Positions 58,961 through 64,000 of a DNA stretch of 64,000 bases are shown here, in pieces. The stretch is from the NCBI GenBank assembly GCA_964391195.1, contig CAYMLG010000007.1:53326-117325 (forward strand), written 5' to 3'. Both the position numbers and the translations under genes were made by a program. Origin of the DNA: JAAYXE01 sp964391195 (GTDB taxonomy: Bacteria > Chloroflexota > Anaerolineae > Anaerolineales > UBA4823). How positions within the stretch are numbered: position 1 is the first letter of the stretch; the number at the start of each line of letters is the position of its first letter. Under the pieces are notes generated by a model, which saw nothing but the letters and a program-made list of their open reading frames with translations, had not been told where the DNA came from and ran no database searches.

Positions 58961-59869
58961 CTATGATCCGTTTTTGCCGGCAAATTCGATCAGGATGTCG
59001 GCCACTTCGCTGCCCACCCGGGCCTGGGCTTCTTTGGTGGAGGCTCCGATATGGGGAGAACAAATCACCTGATCCAGGGTGAACAAAGGATGGCCCGGGC
59101 AGGGCTCGGTGGCGAAGACGTCCAGGGCTGCGCCGGCCACTTTGCCTGAGACGATCGCGCTGTAAAGGGCGTCCTCATCCAGGATGCCACCCCGGGCCAG
59201 GTTGATGATGCGCACTCCCGGCTTCATCTTCTCGAACTCGGAGTCGCTGATCAGGTTGTGCGTCTCGGCAGTATGCGGCAGATGCATGCTGATGTAATCG
59301 GAGCGGGCGAGCAGAGCGTCCAGGCTGACGGCTTCCACCCCTTCCGGCGGGGCGACGTAGGGGTCATAGGCGATGACCGTCATGTCGAGGGCCAGGGCGC
59401 GGCGGGCGAGCTCCTTGCCGATGTTGCCGATGCCGATAATTCCCAGGGTTTTACCGCCCAACTCCACGCCTTTGAACTTTTTCTTCTCCCATTGTCCGGC
59501 CTTCATCGAGGCGGTGGCGGCGTAGATCTGGCGGGCCAGGGCGAACATATAGCCCAGTGCGAGTTCGGCGACCGAGGCCGAGCTGGCTTTGGGGGTGTTC
59601 ATGACCGCAATGCCACGAGCGCGGGCGCGCTCCACGTCGATCGTGTCCAACCCGACCCCGCCGCGGACGATAACTTTCAGATTCGTCGCCGCATCGATCA
59701 CCTGGGCGGTCACTTTGGTGCGGCTGCGAACGACCATGCCGTCATAGGCCGGGATGGCTTCTACCAGCTCTTCCGGGGTGATGGCGTCGCACACATCCAC
59801 TTCGAGGCCGGCCTGGCGCATGCGCTCGATGGCCTCAGTTTCGGTAGGATCACAGACGATGATTTTCAT
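58961..59869 (-). CDS. serA: D-3-phosphoglycerate dehydrogenase, short form
   Basis: A 302-residue NAD-dependent 2-hydroxyacid dehydrogenase, the first step of serine synthesis. Seen are the NAD-binding TLGIIGIGNIGKELARRALA, the substrate-side VRGGVGLDTIDVERARARGI, the arginine in INLARGGILDEDAL, and the catalytic histidine in ICSPHIGASTKEAQ. It ends there, without the C-terminal ASB or ACT domains, so it is the type III form that lacks serine feedback. The aminotransferase gene lies 8 nt upstream. Control may instead act through the glycine riboswitch at the head of the operon. Confidence 0.93.
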   Translation of the reverse strand: MKIIVCDPTETEAIERMRQAGLEVDVCDAITPEELVEAIPAYDGMVVRSRTKVTAQVIDAATNLKVIVRGGVGLDTIDVERARARGIAVMNTPKASSASVAELALGYMFALARQIYAATASMKAGQWEKKKFKGVELGGKTLGIIGIGNIGKELARRALALDMTVIAYDPYVAPPEGVEAVSLDALLARSDYISMHLPHTAETHNLISDSEFEKMKPGVRIINLARGGILDEDALYSAIVSGKVAGAALDVFATEPCPGHPLFTLDQVICSPHIGASTKEAQARVGSEVADILIEFAGKNGS

Positions 59870-59876
59870 GGGACAC

Positions 59877-60944
59877 CTATAGTCCGAGGATATCGTCGAT
59901 CTGAGCGGTGAGCCACTTGAGATCTTCCAGGTTGAGGTCGCCCATGTGGGCGATGCGGAAGCATTTTTCCTTAAGCTCTCCGTAGCCGTTGGAGATCATC
60001 GCGCCGCGCTTGCCGAGCTCTTTGTTCAGGTCGGCGATGCTGATGCCGCGGGTGTTTTCGACGTTGGTCACCGTGTCCGAGGCGTAGCGCTCGTCGCCGT
60101 AGACCTTGAAATTCTTGCGGGCCCAGCCGCGCACATACTCGGCCATTTCTCTGTGGCGCGCCCAGCGGTTCTCCAGTCCTTCGGCCAGGATGCTGTCCAT
60201 CTGGCAGTTGAGCGCCTGGATCAGGCTGATGGCGGGCGTCGCCGGGGTCTGGAATTTGTCATACTTGGTGTCCATCACCGACCAACTGAAGTAGTGGCCG
60301 CGGTTGGGGATGGTGAGGGCGCGCTCGCGAGCGCGATCGCTAACGGCGCACACCGTGAGCCCCGGGGGCAGGGCGAAGGCCTTTTGGGTCCCGGCGAAGC
60401 ACACATCCAGTCCCCAGGCGTCAAACTCGATCTTGACCCCGGCCATGCAGCTCACCGCATCGACCAGGATCAGGACATCGGGGTATTTCTTATGGATCAA
60501 CGCCGCGATCTCTTCCATTGGGATCATAATTCCGGTTGAGGTTTCGTTCATCGTCAGGGTGATCGCGTCGTAATCGTCCTGGCTGAGGGCCTCGTCCACC
60601 AATTCGGGGGTGATCGCCTGGCCCATCTTTACCTGCAGCTTATCGACCGGGACGCCATTGTCCTGGATGATCTCATACCAGCGCTTGGAAAAAGAACCCA
60701 GCACGGTGCAAAGGATCTTTTTCTTCGAGGCCTGGCGGATAGATCCTTCCATGACGCCGGTGGAAGATGAGGCGAAGAGATAGACCCGCTGCTGGGTGTA
60801 CAGCAACTGCTGCAGCTTAGGGGTCACGGCAGCCTGCAGATCGGAATACTCTTTCGCCCGGTGCCCGATCATGCCTACTGCCTGGGCCTGCAATATCTCT
60901 TCGCGAACGTGGGTTGGTCCTGGGATGAACAGTTTTTTGTACAT
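59877..60944 (-). CDS. Class V aminotransferase (serine-pyruvate / phosphoserine type)
   Basis: A 355-residue PLP-dependent aminotransferase. It begins MYKKLFIPGPTHVREEILQA, the family start (PGPTxV). The PLP lysine is in VCFAGTQKAFALPPGLTVCA, and the PLP-ring aspartate in ILVDAVSCMAGVKIEFDAWG. ASSSTGVMEGSIRQ binds phosphate. It belongs to the alanine-glyoxylate / serine-pyruvate / archaeal-type phosphoserine aminotransferase group. Being paired with serA it probably makes phosphoserine from phosphohydroxypyruvate, but glyoxylate-to-glycine transamination is an alternative that fits glycine control. Confidence 0.9.
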   Translation of the reverse strand: MYKKLFIPGPTHVREEILQAQAVGMIGHRAKEYSDLQAAVTPKLQQLLYTQQRVYLFASSSTGVMEGSIRQASKKKILCTVLGSFSKRWYEIIQDNGVPVDKLQVKMGQAITPELVDEALSQDDYDAITLTMNETSTGIMIPMEEIAALIHKKYPDVLILVDAVSCMAGVKIEFDAWGLDVCFAGTQKAFALPPGLTVCAVSDRARERALTIPNRGHYFSWSVMDTKYDKFQTPATPAISLIQALNCQMDSILAEGLENRWARHREMAEYVRGWARKNFKVYGDERYASDTVTNVENTRGISIADLNKELGKRGAMISNGYGELKEKCFRIAHMGDLNLEDLKWLTAQIDDILGL

Positions 60945-61097
60945 ATGATTGTCCTCAACACAGAATTAAGTTAATCTTAACAGGGATGCATGGACACGTA
61001 GCTACGCACCCGCGCATCCCTGTCGATTTACCGGAAAGAACCTTCCATTGGCGCCGGGAGGGTGCAGCTGACCCGGGCTTCGCGAGGAAATTGCCCC

Positions 61098-61200
61098 GTA
61101 AAGCCCCATTTGCCTGAGAGTTTCCCCGGCAAGGCCCGCTGACCGTCCCGCCTGCCCCTGCGGTGCTCTGTTCCTGGAAAGAGCCTCTCCCCTGCAGCGC
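61098..61200 (-). ncRNA. Glycine riboswitch aptamer
   Basis: On the minus strand the leader of the serine operon contains the aptamer core in order: GGGGAGAGGCTC (about 61181-61192), GCACCGCAGGGGCAGG (about 61151-61166), and GGGAAACTCTCAGGCAAATG (about 61107-61126). These match the conserved glycine-riboswitch boxes GGAGAG, GCRCCGAAGGGGCAA and CUCUCAGGCAAAAGG. Only one clear aptamer is seen; the following GGGCTTTACGGG...CGCGAAGCCC stem may form the expression platform. The start codon of the aminotransferase is about 155 nt downstream. Confidence 0.85.
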
Positions 61201-61227
61201 TGTTATGTCGCAATGTCATACAGTTGG

Positions 61228-61256
61228 ATTTTACCGAGGGGATTTGTCTGTGTCAA
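61228..61256 (-). promoter_or_regulatory. Promoter of the riboswitch-serine operon
   Basis: On the minus strand TTGACA (61251-61256), a 17-nt spacer and TAAAAT (61228-61233). Transcription would start about 20 nt before the aptamer, giving a leader of about 277 nt. Confidence 0.8.
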
Positions 61257-61366
61257 CGGAACAAATGTAATTGAGGAGGTTTTACATTTGTCCGGAGTGG
61301 GCCGGTAAGCAAATAAAGTGGAGAATATCCGCCATTTTCCTGATCGAAAGCTCAGGCTCTGTGATT

Positions 61367-61372
61367 TATAAT
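61367..61372 (+). promoter_or_regulatory. TATAAT box for the gamma-synthase/lyase gene
   Basis: TATAAT lies 39 nt before the ATG at 61411. The -35 region is not near consensus. Confidence 0.5.
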
Positions 61373-61410
61373 AGTGCCCGGGGGGACAAACTCGCAGGGA
61401 GGGACACAGG

Positions 61411-62553
61411 ATGCATTTCGAGACCTTGGCAATTCACGCCGGGCAGGAGCCGGATCCGCTCACCGGCGCAGTAATGACGCCCATCTACCAGACGGCGACC
61501 TATGCCCAGGAGAAGGTTGGCAAGCATAAGGGCTACGAGTATTCCCGCACCGGGAACCCGACCCGCAAAGCGCTGGAGAGCTGCCTGGCGACCCTGGAGA
61601 AGGGGGAATTCGGGCTGGCCTTTGCCTCGGGAATGGCCGCCACAGATACCGTGCTGCGGCTTTTGAAGCCGGGGGATCATGTGGTGGCGGGCAACGATGT
61701 ATACGGGGGGACCTACCGCCTGTTCGAACAGGTGCTGCGGCCCTATGGGCTGGATTTCTCCTTTGTGGATACAACCAGCACAGCGAAGATCGAGGCCGCT
61801 CTACGCCCGGAGACGCGCTTGATCTGGCTGGAGACGCCGTCGAACCCGCTGTTGAACGTCACCGATCTCCGCGCGGTTGCCGGCCTGGCCCAGGCGCAGG
61901 CGAACAGGCCCTGGGTGGCGGTAGATAACACCTTTGCCACCCCGTATTTGCAGCGTCCCCTCGAACTGGGCGCAGACCTGGTGATCCACTCGACGACCAA
62001 GTTCCTGGGGGGCCATTCCGATGTGGTCGGCGGCGCAATCTGCGGGAAGGATGCGGAAATCGGCGAGCGGCTGGCCTTTCTGCAGAACGCAGTCGGGGCA
62101 GTGCCTGGACCCATGGACTGCTTCCTGGTGCTTAGGGGTATCAAGACCCTGGCGGTGCGCATGGACCGGCACGCGGCGAACGCGACCTTAATCGCCGATT
62201 TCCTGGCCGATCATCCTAAGGTGGTGGATGTGCGCTATCCATTCCATCCAGGCCATCCGCAGATGGCCACAGCCCTGCGCCAGATGGTGAACGGCGGGGG
62301 GATGGTCTCGTTCGTGATGAAGGGTGGGGCCCAGGCAGCCCGGCAGGTTGCGGAGAGCACCCGGATCTTCACCCTGGCCGAATCACTGGGCGGTGTGGAA
62401 TCGCTGATCGAAGTCCCGGCGACGATGACCCATTTATCCACGGCTCAGTCGCCAATCGCGATCGATCCCGGATTGGTGAGGCTGTCGGTCGGATTGGAGA
62501 ATGCGGAAGACCTGATTAGGGACCTGGGGCAAGCATTGGAACAGGCAGGCTGA
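61411..62553 (+). CDS. Cystathionine gamma-synthase / gamma-lyase family enzyme
   Basis: A 380-residue PLP enzyme of the Cys/Met metabolism family. Seen are FETLAIHAGQEPDPLTGAVM, the tyrosine motif YEYSRTGNPTRKALE, FASGMAATDTVLRLLKPGDH, the PLP-binding VAVDNTFATPYLQRPLELGA, and the PLP lysine in VIHSTTKFLGGHSDVVGG. The end, SLGGVESLIEVPATMTHLST then RLSVGLENAEDLIRDL, is typical of both MetB and MccB. GGGAGGGACACAGG precedes the ATG. Gamma-lyase or reverse transsulfuration activity would take homocysteine from AhcY to cysteine, but synthase activity cannot be excluded. Confidence 0.93.
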   Translation: MHFETLAIHAGQEPDPLTGAVMTPIYQTATYAQEKVGKHKGYEYSRTGNPTRKALESCLATLEKGEFGLAFASGMAATDTVLRLLKPGDHVVAGNDVYGGTYRLFEQVLRPYGLDFSFVDTTSTAKIEAALRPETRLIWLETPSNPLLNVTDLRAVAGLAQAQANRPWVAVDNTFATPYLQRPLELGADLVIHSTTKFLGGHSDVVGGAICGKDAEIGERLAFLQNAVGAVPGPMDCFLVLRGIKTLAVRMDRHAANATLIADFLADHPKVVDVRYPFHPGHPQMATALRQMVNGGGMVSFVMKGGAQAARQVAESTRIFTLAESLGGVESLIEVPATMTHLSTAQSPIAIDPGLVRLSVGLENAEDLIRDLGQALEQAG

Positions 62554-62629
62554 TAACACATTAAGTGGGGTAAAGCGATATAATAAGGTGGGTTAAATCA
62601 GGTGGGTTATATGGGGCAACTGACCAATC

Positions 62630-63910
62630 ATGAGCGTACAACTTTTGAGGCAGAAGAACCGGATTAGCACCAAACAACGGCTGTTCCAAGTGCTGTGGGT
62701 GGTCTTCGCCGCGATGCAGATCAGTTTCTTCGCCGCCGGCTTGCCCGGATATTACCAGGCCATCCAGAAGCCTTGCCTGGATGTGGCTTGTGTGTCCGGG
62801 CAGTTGACGTTGGGGGGCATCCATGCGATGGGCGCTCAGGGGGTGAAAATTCAAGATTATGCCCTGCTGAATCTGATCATAACCTTGGCCATTGGGTTGG
62901 TCGCAATCATCTTCAGCCTCATCATCTTTATCCGCCGTTCGGATGGATGGTTCCCCCTATTTACTTCTCTATTCCTGCTCATCCTGAGCAGTTTTGGGCC
63001 TACAGAATACATGATGCGCGAGTATCCCGAGCTTCAGGCCCCCGGGAACTGGCTGGGGTTTTTCAGCGCAATCGGTGTTCCGCTGTTGTTCTCGGCCTTT
63101 CCCAACGGGAAGTTCATCCCGCATTGGATGGTTTTCCCCACGCTGCTGTGGGGGATGGCGATGATCGGAGAGTATCTGTACCCGATGTCGGTGATCGATG
63201 TCGCCCGCTATGGGGAATTAGCCCCTGGTATCTTTTTCACTGCCAATCTAGGCTTGTTTTTGTACGCACAAATCTTCCGTTTCCGGCGAGTGTCGAACGC
63301 AGTCGAACGCCAGCAGTCCAAATGGGTGTTGTTCGGTTTCATGGGCGTCTTGGGCATGTTCGCGCTCGAGAACCTGTTCATGTTGATCTTCCCCCAGTCG
63401 CGGGCACCTGGCTCGGTGTATCAGGCCTACATGTCCCTGCTCGACAGCGTGTTCTTGCTGATCCTCATTCTGGCGATCAGCATCGCCATCCTGCGCTTCA
63501 GGTTGTGGGATATCGATATCTTGATTAAACGCACCCTGGTGTACGGCGCCGCCACGATCCTGCTGACCCTGGTTTATATGGGGAGTGTGGTCGTGTTCGA
63601 GACGCTGATCCGGTTGGTGACCGGCCAGAGCAGCGATCTGGCAGTCATCCTCTCCACCCTGGGGATTGCTGCCCTGTTCCGCCCGGTACTGGCCCGCAGC
63701 CAGGATTTCATCGATCACCGTTTCTACCGTAAGAAGTACGACGCCGAACAGGCGCTGGCCGCATTTCATACGATGGTGCGCGAAGAGGTCGATCTGGACC
63801 GCCTGACCGAGGAGGTGATCGGAATTGTGCAAAAGACGATGCAGCCTGCGTCTGTAAACCTCTATCTGCGCCCGGTTGAAAAAGAAGGGGAAATAAGGCC
63901 GGTCGATTAG
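62630..63910 (+). CDS. Multi-helix membrane sensor module without a kinase domain
   Basis: A 426-residue protein with about nine membrane helices over residues 18-345. It contains conserved blocks of a sensor family usually fused to histidine kinases or GAF domains: VSNAVERQQSKWVLFGFMGV, SIAILRFRLWDIDILIKRTL, VYGAATILLTLVYMGSVVVF and FIDHRFYRKKYDAEQALAAF. The sequence ends just after EVIGIVQKTMQPASVNLYLR, where a kinase or GAF module would normally begin. The stop at 63910 is followed by a palindrome. It could be a stand-alone receptor or a truncated kinase whose remainder is lost. Confidence 0.8.
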   Translation: MSVQLLRQKNRISTKQRLFQVLWVVFAAMQISFFAAGLPGYYQAIQKPCLDVACVSGQLTLGGIHAMGAQGVKIQDYALLNLIITLAIGLVAIIFSLIIFIRRSDGWFPLFTSLFLLILSSFGPTEYMMREYPELQAPGNWLGFFSAIGVPLLFSAFPNGKFIPHWMVFPTLLWGMAMIGEYLYPMSVIDVARYGELAPGIFFTANLGLFLYAQIFRFRRVSNAVERQQSKWVLFGFMGVLGMFALENLFMLIFPQSRAPGSVYQAYMSLLDSVFLLILILAISIAILRFRLWDIDILIKRTLVYGAATILLTLVYMGSVVVFETLIRLVTGQSSDLAVILSTLGIAALFRPVLARSQDFIDHRFYRKKYDAEQALAAFHTMVREEVDLDRLTEEVIGIVQKTMQPASVNLYLRPVEKEGEIRPVD

Positions 63911-63923
63911 TAGAGAAACGCAA

Positions 63924-63949
63924 GCAGAGTGGGTGTACACCCACTCTGC
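63924..63949 (+). terminator. Perfect 26-nt palindrome after the sensor gene
   Basis: Two 13-nt arms (GCAGAGTGGGTGT and ACACCCACTCTGC) meet with no loop. It lies 14 nt after the stop codon. It lacks a T-tract, so it is either a weak terminator or a binding site for a dimeric protein. Confidence 0.55.
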
Positions 63950-64000
63950 ACCGGTACGCTGATCACGATTGAGGTCTGGAGGCCGGCCCGGGGAAGCGGG

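Overview
The window is 64 kb of GC-rich, gene-dense bacterial chromosome, most likely from an uncultured Chloroflexota (Anaerolineae-like) genome assembled from short reads. The evidence is compositional and gene-based. Many lipoproteins carry long Thr/Pro linkers. There is a RodA/FtsW-type protein fused to a transpeptidase-like domain next to two FHA genes. There is a freestanding membrane sensor module of a type common in Chloroflexota. Several genes have a TATAAT box 6-9 nt before the start codon and so appear leaderless. Two 100-N scaffold gaps are flanked by duplicated contig ends (11 and 55 nt). No rRNA, tRNA, CRISPR array, intact insertion sequence or prophage was seen, so this is mainly housekeeping and core accessory sequence. 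The phylum assignment is inference; no marker-gene tree was possible.

Layout. 1-5 kb: a metallophosphoesterase cut by the window edge, a small membrane protein, an envelope operon (toast-rack-like membrane protein, coiled coil, hypothetical, GerW/YtfJ) and a divergent toast-rack-like lipoprotein. 5-12.5 kb: ferredoxin, EamA transporter, FtsK, CDP-alcohol phosphatidyltransferase, Lgt, MBL hydrolase and HNH nuclease, with two decayed gene fragments (a Nudix box and an ABC ATPase N-terminus). 12.8-20 kb: PH-like protein, TyrS, then the minus-strand cluster FHA-FHA-mtnP-SEDS/PBP. 20-23 kb: archease-RtcB RNA repair pair and a duplicated-domain lipoprotein. 23-28 kb: a complete amino-acid ABC importer. 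28-31.5 kb: YbaK, a histidine kinase and response regulator, and a secreted Met/His-rich protein behind four 11-bp-phased TTCACA boxes. 31.6-36 kb: uvrB with a lipoprotein, and a PHP phosphoesterase. 36-43 kb: SecG, peptide-binding protein, NAGPA-domain protein, Slt-like lytic transglycosylase. 43-47 kb: mtnA, adenosine-kinase-like PfkB and ahcY (methylthioadenosine and S-adenosylhomocysteine salvage; mtnP at 18 kb completes the first step). 47-53 kb: NBR1-type lipoprotein, recA, an M23 peptidase split by a false gap, and a beta-propeller protein. 53-57 kb: a heterodimeric ABC exporter. 57-61 kb: DUF1015, serA and a class V aminotransferase behind a glycine riboswitch. 61-64 kb: a cystathionine gamma-synthase/lyase family enzyme and the sensor module.

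How the parts relate. Two amino-acid themes recur: C1/sulfur recycling (mtnP, mtnA, adenosine kinase, ahcY, gamma-synthase/lyase) and serine/glycine supply (serA, aminotransferase, DUF1015). The most interesting candidates are: the SEDS-transpeptidase fusion whose transpeptidase half has lost all three catalytic motifs; the putative metal-responsive two-component module in which both the sensor loop and a secreted protein are Gly/Met/His-rich; a shared GAAC-N4-GTGC box in the recA and lipoprotein-uvrB promoters; the glycine riboswitch on the serine operon; and a family of GC-rich hairpin elements parked just upstream of leaderless promoters.
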